From positions 1 to 55,005 of the forward strand of contig URMO01000005.1 of NCBI GenBank assembly GCA_900549085.1: a stretch of 55,005 nt of DNA, written 5' to 3'. Every line of letters begins with the position of its first letter. Positions within the stretch are counted from its first letter, which is position 1. The position numbers and the translations under genes were made by a program. Below the pieces are notes generated by a model. That model worked only from the letters and a program-made list of their open reading frames with translations, was not told the origin of the DNA and did not search any database. Shown here piece after piece: positions 26,060-33,219 of the stretch. The stretch is from an uncultured Collinsella sp. GTDB taxonomy: Bacteria; Actinomycetota; Coriobacteriia; Coriobacteriales; Coriobacteriaceae.

Positions 26060-26126
26060 TTGTCGGCAGTGCGCCGTTTTGCTATGATAGCCCGCGGCGT
26101 GTTACGAATCTAACAATACGTAACAC
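26060..26126 (+). promoter_or_regulatory. Promoter with NikR operator before the metal importer
   Basis: -35 TTGTCG (26060-26065), a 17 bp spacer and -10 TATGAT (26083-26088). Ten bases later is GTGTTAC (26099-26105), N14, GTAACAC (26120-26126). This matches the NikR box described outside the enterobacteria, GTGTTAC-N13/14-GTAACAC, with both half-sites perfect. The position over the transcription start fits repression by Ni-bound NikR. No nikR gene is in the window. Confidence 0.8.
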
Positions 26127-26183
26127 TCTTAAGGTGATTTAAGCGGCGTTGCAATTCCGTGCGCCGATAACCGGGAGGCGTAC

Positions 26184-27266
26184 ATGCACATTCCAGATAA
26201 TTATCTGTCTCCGCAGACCGATGCCGTCATGGCGGTGGCAATGGTGCCCGTTTGGGTCCATTGCATCAAAAAGGTGCGCGCTACGCTCGATCGCGAGCAC
26301 ATGGCGTTCTTGGGCATTTGCGCCGCGTTCTCCTTCTTGCTCATGATGTTCAACGTGCCGCTGCCCGGCGGTACCACTGGTCACGCCGTTGGTGGCGCGC
26401 TCATCGCACTGCTGCTGGGCCCCGAGGCCGCGGCTATCGCTGTCTCGGTTGCGCTGGCGCTGCAGGCGCTGCTGTTTGGCGACGGCGGCGTTCTGTCGTT
26501 TGGCGCCAACTGCTTTAACATGGCCTTTGTGCTGCCGTTTGTCGCTGCTATCGTGTTCCGTGCGCTCAACAGCCGTCTGCACGACAAGAGCTGGGGCACC
26601 TCGGTTTCGGCCATCGTAAGCGGCTGGGTCGGCCTGTGCCTGGCGGCCCTGTGCGCGGCGATTGAGTTTGGTATTCAGCCGATGCTCTTTACCAACGCTT
26701 CGGGTGCTCCGCTGTACTGCCCCTTCCCGTTGTCTGTGGCTATTCCGGCCATGTTGATCCCGCATATGCTGGTTGCCGGCGTGGTCGAGGGCGTGGCGAC
26801 GGCTGCGATCTACGGTTTCATTAAGAAGACGGCGCCGAGCATTATCGTCGGGCCCGAGGCCGTCGATGGCCAGCTTGCCGCCGATGGCACCGCCAAGAAG
26901 ACTTCCCTGATTCCCACGCTCATTCTGGTCGCCGTGCTCGTGGTGGCCACGCCGCTGGGCCTGCTGGCCACCGGAGACGCCTGGGGCGAGTGGGACGCCG
27001 AGGGCGCTGCAACTGCCGTCCAGGAGGCCGGCGACGACAGCCTGCAGGCTTCGGTCGGCCTCGACGCTCCGACGTTTGCCGATACACTGCCCACGGGCGA
27101 TTATCTTCAGGCCTATTCCGAGGAGCAGGGCCTTGGCTTTGCCGGCCAGGCCGCGATGTATATTCTTTCGGGCGTGATTGGCGTGGCGGTGCTTACCATT
27201 GCATTCCGCCTGGTCTCGCTGACGGTCAAGGAAAGCGGTGCTCATGGCAATAGCCGAGCTGCCTAG
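26184..27266 (+). CDS. ECF metal importer S component, CbiM/NikM type with fused C-terminal domain
   Basis: 360 residues. The S component of an energy-coupling-factor importer for Ni2+ or Co2+. It begins MHIPDNYLSP: the free N-terminus and His2 are metal ligands in this family. Residues 1 to about 215 are the CbiM/NikM core with six or so membrane helices and the conserved MFNVPLPGGTTGHAVGGAL. The rest, from TSLIPTLILVAVLVVATPLGLLATGDAWGEWD to a final helix, looks like the NikN/PDGLE-type accessory domain fused on. CbiM and NikM cannot be separated by eye, but the NikR box upstream argues for nickel. Its end overlaps the next gene by 23 bases. Confidence 0.85.
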   Translation: MHIPDNYLSPQTDAVMAVAMVPVWVHCIKKVRATLDREHMAFLGICAAFSFLLMMFNVPLPGGTTGHAVGGALIALLLGPEAAAIAVSVALALQALLFGDGGVLSFGANCFNMAFVLPFVAAIVFRALNSRLHDKSWGTSVSAIVSGWVGLCLAALCAAIEFGIQPMLFTNASGAPLYCPFPLSVAIPAMLIPHMLVAGVVEGVATAAIYGFIKKTAPSIIVGPEAVDGQLAADGTAKKTSLIPTLILVAVLVVATPLGLLATGDAWGEWDAEGAATAVQEAGDDSLQASVGLDAPTFADTLPTGDYLQAYSEEQGLGFAGQAAMYILSGVIGVAVLTIAFRLVSLTVKESGAHGNSRAA

Positions 27267-28080
27267 CTGGCTTGCGGCCGAGGAGCGATATGAGCCCGTG
27301 GGGGCTCGGCATCGTGTGATGCAAAAGAATGTCCTGCACCTGGCGAGCCTGCTTGAGCGGGTTCGCCTGGGTGGAGGCGCGCACGAGGGCGGGTCGATGA
27401 TCGACCGCGCCCTTTCTTGCGTTTCGGCTCCGGTGCGCCTGGTGGGGATGTTCGTTTGCGTCCTGTGCGTGTGTCTGACGCAGAGCCCGCTGTACCTCAT
27501 GTTGATGGCGGCTATCGCGCTGGTGCTCGTTGCTGTGCGCCCTGTACGCGGGCTGCGCGCGACCTTTGTGCCGGCTCTCGGTGCCGCGGGACTCGCAGTG
27601 GTTCTGGCGCTGCCTGCCCTGCTGCTAGGCGCTTCCGCTACGGGCGCCATGCTCAAAATTGCGCTCAAGACGTTCATTAACCTGTCGCTCGTACTGGGCG
27701 TTTCGTGGACGCTCACCTGGAGCCGCATGTCGGCGGCGCTCAAGATGCTGCATCTGCCCGACGAAGTTATCTTTACGTTTGATATGGCGCTCAAGCACAT
27801 CGAGGTGCTGGGTCGCACGGCGCACAATCTGTGCGAATCGGTCATGCTGCGCAGCGTTGGCCGTGCGCCTGAGGGATTTTCGCGTACCGACTCGCTGGCG
27901 GGTATCATGGGCATGACCTTTATCAAGGCGATGGAATGCAGCCGCGCGATGGACGAGGCCATGCTGTGCCGCGGCTTTGCCGGTACGTATCCGGCGCTCG
28001 CGCGCGCCGGGTTTAGCTGGCGCGATGCGGTCTATGCGGCCGGCGTGGCGCTGCTGGCAGTGTTGTGCGCCGTGCTGTAG
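27244..28080 (+). CDS. ECF transporter T component (CbiQ/NikQ)
   Basis: 278 residues from ATG 27244 (MAIAELPSWL), within the end of the S-component gene; GGAAAG lies upstream. The T component is the membrane scaffold that links the S component to the ATPase. It has about five hydrophobic segments (FVCVLCVCLTQSPLYLMLMAAIALVLV and others) and the coupling helices with short Ala-Arg-Gly type motifs: SVMLRSVGRAPEG and, later, AMDEAMLCRGFAG. It is encoded between S and A components and probably translated by coupling. Confidence 0.88.
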   Translation: MAIAELPSWLAAEERYEPVGARHRVMQKNVLHLASLLERVRLGGGAHEGGSMIDRALSCVSAPVRLVGMFVCVLCVCLTQSPLYLMLMAAIALVLVAVRPVRGLRATFVPALGAAGLAVVLALPALLLGASATGAMLKIALKTFINLSLVLGVSWTLTWSRMSAALKMLHLPDEVIFTFDMALKHIEVLGRTAHNLCESVMLRSVGRAPEGFSRTDSLAGIMGMTFIKAMECSRAMDEAMLCRGFAGTYPALARAGFSWRDAVYAAGVALLAVLCAVL

Positions 28081-28124
28081 TGCGGGCGGCCGAGCCGTCG
28101 ATGTGAGTAGGGAAGGGCGACGTT

Positions 28125-28895
28125 TTGACGATCGATATGAAGAGTGCGGCGGGCACGAACGGTGCGGGCGGCGCCGAGACCACGCCGCTCATCGAGTTTC
28201 GCGACGTGGTGTTTTCCTATGCGGGGCATACGGTTGTCGATGGCGTGTCGCTGCAGGTCGATCGTGGTGAACTCGTTGCCCTGCTCGGTCCCAACGGCTG
28301 CGGTAAGACGACGATTATGCGCCTTATTAACGGCCTTGAACTCGCGGACGCAGGGGCATACCTGTTTGACGGGCACGTGATCGATGCGGCGTTTCTAAAG
28401 GATTCCGCGGCCGCTCAGCGTTTTCATCAGCGCGTGGGCTTTGTGTTCCAGAATGCCGACGCCCAGCTGTTCTGTGCTACGGTGGGCGAGGAAGTTGCCT
28501 TTGGTCCCGCGCAGATGGGGCTGCCGGCAGACGAGCTCGAGCGCCGCGTGCGCGATGCCATGGGGCTGTTCCAGGTTGCCGACCTTGCCGACGCCTCTCC
28601 CTATCAGCTCTCGGGCGGGCAAAAGAAGCGCGTTGCGCTGGCTGCGGTCGTATCGATGAACCCGGATATCTTGGTCCTCGACGAGCCTACTAACGGACTT
28701 GACGAGGACTCTTGCGACATCGTGGTCAACTTCCTACTGGCCTATGTTGCTGCCGGTAAGACGGTCTTGATGAGCACACATCACCAAGATTTGGTACGCC
28801 GCCTGGGGGCCCGCGCCATCTATATCGATCGATATCACCATGTGGTCGAGGCGCCTTCGCCGTCGTATGGAACCGAAAGCGGTGCTACGGACTAG
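28125..28895 (+). CDS. ECF transporter ATPase (CbiO/NikO)
   Basis: 256 residues. I chose TTG at 28125, 7 bases after GGAAGGG; ATG at 28137 is the alternative. A full ABC ATPase: Walker A GPNGCGKTT near residue 52, Q-loop VFQNADAQLF, signature LSGGQKKR near 165, Walker B ILVLDEPTNGLDED and switch histidine STHHQD. The Q-loop QNADxQ form is typical of ECF ATPases. A single ATPase serves as homodimer in group I (dedicated) ECF systems for Co or Ni. It is the last gene of the NikR-controlled operon. Confidence 0.93.
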   Translation: MTIDMKSAAGTNGAGGAETTPLIEFRDVVFSYAGHTVVDGVSLQVDRGELVALLGPNGCGKTTIMRLINGLELADAGAYLFDGHVIDAAFLKDSAAAQRFHQRVGFVFQNADAQLFCATVGEEVAFGPAQMGLPADELERRVRDAMGLFQVADLADASPYQLSGGQKKRVALAAVVSMNPDILVLDEPTNGLDEDSCDIVVNFLLAYVAAGKTVLMSTHHQDLVRRLGARAIYIDRYHHVVEAPSPSYGTESGATD

Positions 28896-28975
28896 TTGCT
28901 GCGTAGAGCGTGCGTAGCCGCCCGCGCGGCTTTGCCGTGATGGTATAGTTATCCAGGTTTTTTATGGGGGTGGCT

Positions 28976-29824
28976 ATGCCAAGCTGGAACATTCATATCG
29001 CTCAGACGGAGCGTTTGCTGGAGCGCACCGGTGCGCTTGCCAAGAACGTGCGCGACCGCAATGCCTTTTTGTTTGGCTGCGTGGTTCCGGATATCTTCGT
29101 GGGCTATATGGTCCCTGGCATCGCCGATCCCATTCCGTACCGCATTACGCACTTTGCCAAGCCTGAGCCCATCCCTAAGCCTCGTGAGCATGAGTTCTGG
29201 GATACCTATGTGGCACCGTTGCTTAAAAGTTCGCCCACCGGTGCGCCGGCCGCGGCGACCTCGATTATCGAGGAACGCGAGCGGCTGAACCGCGTGCACT
29301 ATCCCCAGCGCTACAAGGATGCCGAGCCGGTTGTCGGTCCCGGCGCCTGTGAGTTCTCGCTTGCGTCCGAAGATGTGGCGCAGTCGTTGCTCGATTTGAC
29401 GCTGGGCGTCTGGTCGCATCTGGTGGCCGATACCGTATGGAACACGCGTGTGAATCAGTACCTGGAGGCGCACGGCGGCAAGCCGTGTGAGGAGTTCCGC
29501 ATTAAAAAGCAAGGCGACTTTGACTGGTTTGGCAAGACGCTGGGCATTGTCTCCATCCCGCGCGCGACCGATCGCCTGTATACCGCTGCGACGCGTTTTG
29601 GGCAGTATCCCATCCATAAGGAGTATGTGCTCAAGACCATCGGCGTCATGCACGAGATTGTACGCGAAAACCCCGGCGAGCCCGATCATCCGCCGTATCG
29701 CCTGTTAACCGAGGAGTTTTTCGATGCAACGTTTACCGAGGTCGTCGAGCTAACCGAGGCAGGCTTTGCGGCTCGCGTTGCTGCACCTGACGTTCCTGCA
29801 GTCCCCCTGATCGCTAGCTGCTAG
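28976..29824 (+). CDS. Zinc-dependent phospholipase C-like protein
   Basis: 282 residues from ATG 28976 (MPSWNIHIAQ), preceded by GGGGGTGG; an ATG 12 bases earlier is less well placed. It resembles the zinc-dependent phospholipase C/alpha-toxin-type family often annotated in Clostridia and Coriobacteria. Metal-ligand-like residues include the start WNIHIA, DRNAFLFGCVVPDIF, RITHF, and LTLGVWSHLVADTVWN. It has no signal peptide, so it may act in the cytoplasm, unlike secreted toxins. Its stop codon overlaps the stop of the converging gene in a CTAG. Confidence 0.7.
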   Translation: MPSWNIHIAQTERLLERTGALAKNVRDRNAFLFGCVVPDIFVGYMVPGIADPIPYRITHFAKPEPIPKPREHEFWDTYVAPLLKSSPTGAPAAATSIIEERERLNRVHYPQRYKDAEPVVGPGACEFSLASEDVAQSLLDLTLGVWSHLVADTVWNTRVNQYLEAHGGKPCEEFRIKKQGDFDWFGKTLGIVSIPRATDRLYTAATRFGQYPIHKEYVLKTIGVMHEIVRENPGEPDHPPYRLLTEEFFDATFTEVVELTEAGFAARVAAPDVPAVPLIASC

Positions 29825-30894
29825 CCGGCCGGCTTAACGGAGAACAGTTCATCCCAATTGACCAACAGCTCCCGTCGCAGGGCATCTTCGGTGGTGCGTT
29901 CCTGATCGGTCTTTGGGATGTAGGGGAGTCCCGTCTTTTTATGAATGAGCTCGGCGATGTTGTTAAAGCTCTTTGTGTCCTTGATTTGCTCATAGGTTAT
30001 CTGGATAACGTCATAGCCCATGCTTGTGAGGGCGGTGGTGCGCTCGGCATCGGAGAGGCTTGCGGCTTCGTTGTCATGGGCGGAGCGGCCTTGGCATTCC
30101 AGAATGACGCCCATGCTGTTGGTGGCACTTTCGATGAGGATATCGGCGTAGCAGCAGGTTTTGTCATACAGTGAGCGCGCGGCGTCGCTGAGTAGGATGC
30201 GCACGTTGTTTGCGATGTTGATGCCCATGCCGCCCTCGTCGCGGGGGAGCGAGACAAGTATGGATGTCTGTACTTCGAAGGGCGAGGCGGTCTGCCCTGT
30301 CATGTGCTCGGCCGCCCAGCGCAGTTTTTTGACGCCGCGCAGGCCTGCGGCTTGCTTGGCGAATGCGGCGATATCCGTTGCGGAAAGAAGCGGCGTGCGC
30401 TTCCACAGGTTAGTGTCATTGCCCTTGGTGTCGACAACGCGTTTCCAACCACAGTCGGGCGGAATGAGCATAAGCGAAATAGCTTCATCGAGTTGTTGTT
30501 GCGTTCGCTCGCAGGGCTTAAACACTGCAAAGGAGCCGCACATCTCGTAGCAAGCCATGAGTAACTGGTTGCGTGAGACCTGCGTGGCAAGGCTGAGCAG
30601 CGTAAACTCCGGTGACGTGACATCAAACCCATGTTCAGTCTGCCTAAACGACCCCGGAGGTGGTTCTTGGGTCAGGAGGTGCGATTTAAACAGGCTTCGC
30701 GACCCGGATTGTGCCCGAGTGAATACAAGCCTGTGAAGTGGTGCGTGAAACAGGTCTTTTACAACTGCGTGACTTCCGAGGCCACAACATCTGCGATCCA
30801 TATTGCCAAGGCTAATGGTGGGGTAAAGGCCTAATACCTGCGGCGGGATGCGGTAGTAGTTAAAGGCGGATTGCCCACAAAGCGTCAGGTCCAT
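29821..30894 (-). CDS. Orphan protein with nuclease-like C-terminal core (AbiEi/DUF559-like)
   Basis: 357 residues, ATG 30894 after GGAGG. I do not recognise a named family with certainty. The middle has DVTSPEFTLLSLA, which recalls the VTxPxxTLxDL segment of AbiEi-type antitoxin-like proteins. The C-terminal third reads like a Vsr/DUF559-type fold: YADILIE, then GVILECQGRSAHDN and a helix ending SMGYDVIQITYEQI, which corresponds to the D, ExQ/K and final strand of PD-(D/E)XK nucleases. There is a Cys-rich N-terminal part. No partner gene is next to it. A 22 bp inverted repeat lies just upstream. The nuclease reading is an inference from pattern only. Confidence 0.6.
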   Translation of the reverse strand: MDLTLCGQSAFNYYRIPPQVLGLYPTISLGNMDRRCCGLGSHAVVKDLFHAPLHRLVFTRAQSGSRSLFKSHLLTQEPPPGSFRQTEHGFDVTSPEFTLLSLATQVSRNQLLMACYEMCGSFAVFKPCERTQQQLDEAISLMLIPPDCGWKRVVDTKGNDTNLWKRTPLLSATDIAAFAKQAAGLRGVKKLRWAAEHMTGQTASPFEVQTSILVSLPRDEGGMGINIANNVRILLSDAARSLYDKTCCYADILIESATNSMGVILECQGRSAHDNEAASLSDAERTTALTSMGYDVIQITYEQIKDTKSFNNIAELIHKKTGLPYIPKTDQERTTEDALRRELLVNWDELFSVKPAG

Positions 30895-30948
30895 AATGCC
30901 CTCCTGGCCGAAATCATCTCTTTGAAGCGAGTGATGCCAGCGTCAATC

Positions 30949-31072
30949 CGGAAGTATGCGGCAAAATCTGAACCCTATGAGCAGACCTGGCTTTTGAGGC
31001 TAGTTTATCAGGCATTTTGTTGCGAAAAAACAGGGTGTGCTCGGATGTTCCAGAATTTGCCGCATACTTCCG
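30949..31072. repeat. Long 22 bp inverted repeat upstream of the orphan nuclease-like gene
   Basis: The arms at 30949-30970 (starting CGGAAGTATGCGGCAAA) and 31051-31072 (ending TTTGCCGCATACTTCCG) are complementary at 21 of 22 positions. They flank an 80-base core without a gene. It could be a miniature mobile element, an operator or a processed RNA. I see no target duplication. The rest of 30,895-31,250 holds no gene I can support. Confidence 0.7.
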
Positions 31073-31250
31073 AAAACCAGGTCGATTTGGTTCTTGCTAA
31101 AACGATTTATCAGCCCTGCGTGAGGTGTGGTCTTGCCACCGGGTGAACACTTCTAGCGCCTGAGCTATATTTTTTGGGCCTCGAAGGGTGGATTTCGCGC
31201 TTTTGGTAAAGAAATGAGTGCGTGTTTTGCCGTGCGCCGGCATTGACGCA

Positions 31251-31286
31251 AAGAAAAGGGTCCGGAAGGCGAAGCCTTCCGGACCC
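31251..31286 (-). terminator. Intrinsic terminator of pyk
   Basis: A perfect 13 bp stem: GGGTCCGGAAGGC (31258-31270) and GCCTTCCGGACCC (31274-31286) with a 3-base loop. On the minus strand it is followed by TTTTCTT. It lies about 30 bases after the pyk stop. Confidence 0.92.
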
Positions 31287-31317
31287 TTTGCAATGCAAAT
31301 CTGCTTGCAGGTGCGAT

Positions 31318-32778
31318 TTAGCGCACCTGAGCGACGTAAGCGACGTTGGTCGAGGAGACCTTGTCCTCGAGCTGGACGCTCATGCGGGGATCGCCAGCGG
31401 TAGCGACGGTCAGGTCTCCGGCCTCGACGTAGCCGAGCTCCTTAGCGGTCTCGATCGCCTTGACGATCGTGCCGTTGACGGTGCCCTGGGTAATCTCGGC
31501 CTGGTGCGGGATAACGCCCCAGTACATGATCATCTGCTGGACGGCCCACTCGTGGCGGGAGAACGCGCAGATCGGCATGTTGGGACGGAAGTGCGAGATC
31601 AGGCGAGCGGTACGACCGGTGGTCGTCGGCACGGTGATGCACTTGGCGCCAACGGTGGTGGCCATGTTCACAGCGGACATACCCACAACGTTGTTGACGA
31701 CGCGGGTGCCGTGAGCGTCAGCCGGAACCTCGAGCGGAGCGTGAGCCGGGAGGTACTTTTCGGTCTCGAGAGCAATGCTGGCCTGCATCTTAACGGCCTC
31801 GACCGGGTACTTACCGGCAGCGGACTCGCCGGACAGCATGACGGCATCGGTGCCGTCGTAGATGGCGTTAGCAACGTCGGCAACCTCGGCGCGCGTCGGG
31901 CGCGGGTTCTGCTGCATGGAGTCGAGCATCTGCGTAGCGGTGATAACGGGCTTGTAGGCCGCGTTGCACTTGGCGATGATCTCCTTCTGGATGTGGGGAA
32001 CGAGCTCGGGCTTGATCTCGATGCCCAGGTCGCCACGGGCGACCATGATGCCGTCGGAAGCCTCGAGAATCTCGTCGAAGTTCTCGACGCCCAGGGCGCA
32101 CTCGATCTTCGGGAAGATCGTCACGTGCTCGCCACCGTTCTCGCGGCAAAGCTTGCGGATGCCGCGGACGGACTCGCCGTCACGGATGAAGGAAGCGGCG
32201 ATGTAGTCGATGTTCTCGGTCAGGCCAAAGAGGATGTCCTGACGATCGCGCTCGGTGATGGCGGGCAGCGAGATGTTGACGTTGGGCATGTTGACGCCCT
32301 TGCGCTCGCCGATCAGGCCGTCGTTCTTGACGACGCAGGTCATGTCCTGGCCGTCGACGGACTCGACCTCGAGGGCAACCAGGCCGTCATCGATCAGGAT
32401 GAGGGAGCCCTTCTCGACCTCGGAGGGCAGAGCCAGGTAGTCGAGGGAGATGTGCTCAGCGGTGCCGTGGAAATCCTCGGACGTGGGCTGAGCGGTGACG
32501 ACGATCTTGTCGCCGGTCTTGACGGCAACCTTCTTGCCGTCGACCAAAAGGCCGGTGCGGACCTCGGGGCCCTTGGTGTCGAGCAGGATGCCGACGGGCA
32601 GACCGAGCTCCTTGGAAATACGACGGACGCGCTCGATGCGACCGTGGTGCTCGTCGTAGGATCCGTGCGAGAAGTTAAAACGGGCGACGTTCATGCCCGC
32701 CTTGATCATCTCGCGGATGGTCTCGTCGCTATCGCAGGCGGGACCCATGGTGCATACAATCTTGGTGCGCTTGTACAT
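31318..32778 (-). CDS. pyk: Pyruvate kinase
   Basis: Converts phosphoenolpyruvate and ADP to pyruvate and ATP, the last step of glycolysis. 486 residues from ATG 32778 with GGAGG 7 bases before. Landmarks: the start KRTKIVCTMGPA, NVARFNFSHG near residue 30-40, DTKGPEVRTG near 68, the signature with the catalytic lysine IFPKIECALGVEN near 220, metal site MVARGDLGIE near 245, and SGESAAGKYPVEAVK near 315. The C-terminal effector domain is complete and ends LEDKVSSTNVAYVAQVR. It is a single-gene transcript with its own promoter and terminator. Confidence 0.97.
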   Translation of the reverse strand: MYKRTKIVCTMGPACDSDETIREMIKAGMNVARFNFSHGSYDEHHGRIERVRRISKELGLPVGILLDTKGPEVRTGLLVDGKKVAVKTGDKIVVTAQPTSEDFHGTAEHISLDYLALPSEVEKGSLILIDDGLVALEVESVDGQDMTCVVKNDGLIGERKGVNMPNVNISLPAITERDRQDILFGLTENIDYIAASFIRDGESVRGIRKLCRENGGEHVTIFPKIECALGVENFDEILEASDGIMVARGDLGIEIKPELVPHIQKEIIAKCNAAYKPVITATQMLDSMQQNPRPTRAEVADVANAIYDGTDAVMLSGESAAGKYPVEAVKMQASIALETEKYLPAHAPLEVPADAHGTRVVNNVVGMSAVNMATTVGAKCITVPTTTGRTARLISHFRPNMPICAFSRHEWAVQQMIMYWGVIPHQAEITQGTVNGTIVKAIETAKELGYVEAGDLTVATAGDPRMSVQLEDKVSSTNVAYVAQVR

Positions 32779-32841
32779 TCAGACCTCCATCTGACATCGT
32801 CTTGCGCTGATAGATAAACCATAAGAAATAAAACTGAGATG

Positions 32842-32847
32842 ATTATA
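32842..32847 (-). promoter_or_regulatory. -10 element of the pyk promoter
   Basis: A consensus TATAAT on the minus strand (32847-32842), about 65 bases before the pyk start. The best -35 (TTGGGG) is 19 bp further up and weak. The rest of 32,779-33,071 is AT-rich spacer between divergent genes, with nothing else recognised. Confidence 0.65.
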
Positions 32848-33071
32848 ACGAAATGCCGACCGAATACCCCAAAAAATCGACCGTATGCCGAATTAGAAGT
32901 TCATTTTTTGCGGAAAAACGGTATATGCAAAAACTTTACCAACCGTTCTAACCGCTGCTATCTGGGCGATATTTTAGTTCGATGATGCGCCGAAGAAAAA
33001 ACGTTTTATCAATCTTGAGCATCACACTGTCTGCACCGTTGCGCCTGTGCCGTGTTTCCAGATGGAATGTT

Positions 33072-33101
33072 TTGGCTAGACGCGTCGCTTTGGGGTACCA
33101 T
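33072..33101 (+). promoter_or_regulatory. Promoter of the Ca2+ ATPase gene
   Basis: -35 TTGGCT (33072-33077), an 18 bp spacer, -10 TACCAT (33096-33101). The expected start near 33,108 lies just before the structured leader, which supports the call although both boxes deviate from consensus. Confidence 0.5.
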
Positions 33102-33107
33102 AGCTCC

Positions 33108-33219
33108 ACTATCAACTGCCGCTCAGCACGGCAGCCTTGATGAGCCCTTGCCCTTCTCCTGGGAATTATGATCGGGCATCAATCTGCTGAGTGGCCCGAA
33201 TCCCAGGAGGGGACTCTAT
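33108..33219 (+). ncRNA. Structured 5' leader of the Ca2+ ATPase gene, candidate riboregulator
   Basis: Hairpin 1: CTGCCG (33116-33121), loop CTCAGCA, CGGCAG (33129-33134). Hairpin 2: CTCCTGGGA (33156-33164) with TCCCAGGAG (33201-33209), extended by CGGGC (33173-33177) with GCCCG (33194-33198). Hairpin 2 hides the ribosome site AGGAGG (33205-33210). The loop of hairpin 1 is perfectly complementary to TGCTGAG (33185-33191) in the loop of hairpin 2. TTGAT (33137-33141) also pairs with ATCAA (33178-33182). These permit either a kissing complex or a rival long helix that could free the ribosome site. It does not match the yybP-ykoY or M-box patterns I know. Confidence 0.65.

Noticed and set aside
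25939..26183. A cobalamin riboswitch before the metal importer
   Set aside because: I found no B12-box pattern; the NikR palindrome and promoter account for the region.
28964..28975. An upstream ATG as start of the PLC-like gene
   Set aside because: The ATG at 28976 has the GGGGGTGG site at proper distance; the earlier one would lie within it.
31222..32817. A 531-codon frame on the plus strand opposite pyk
   Set aside because: Pyruvate kinase on the minus strand has every motif of the family, so the plus frame is a shadow.
33108..33219. yybP-ykoY manganese riboswitch
   Set aside because: The expected GGGGAGUA-type core is absent, and pairing differs.
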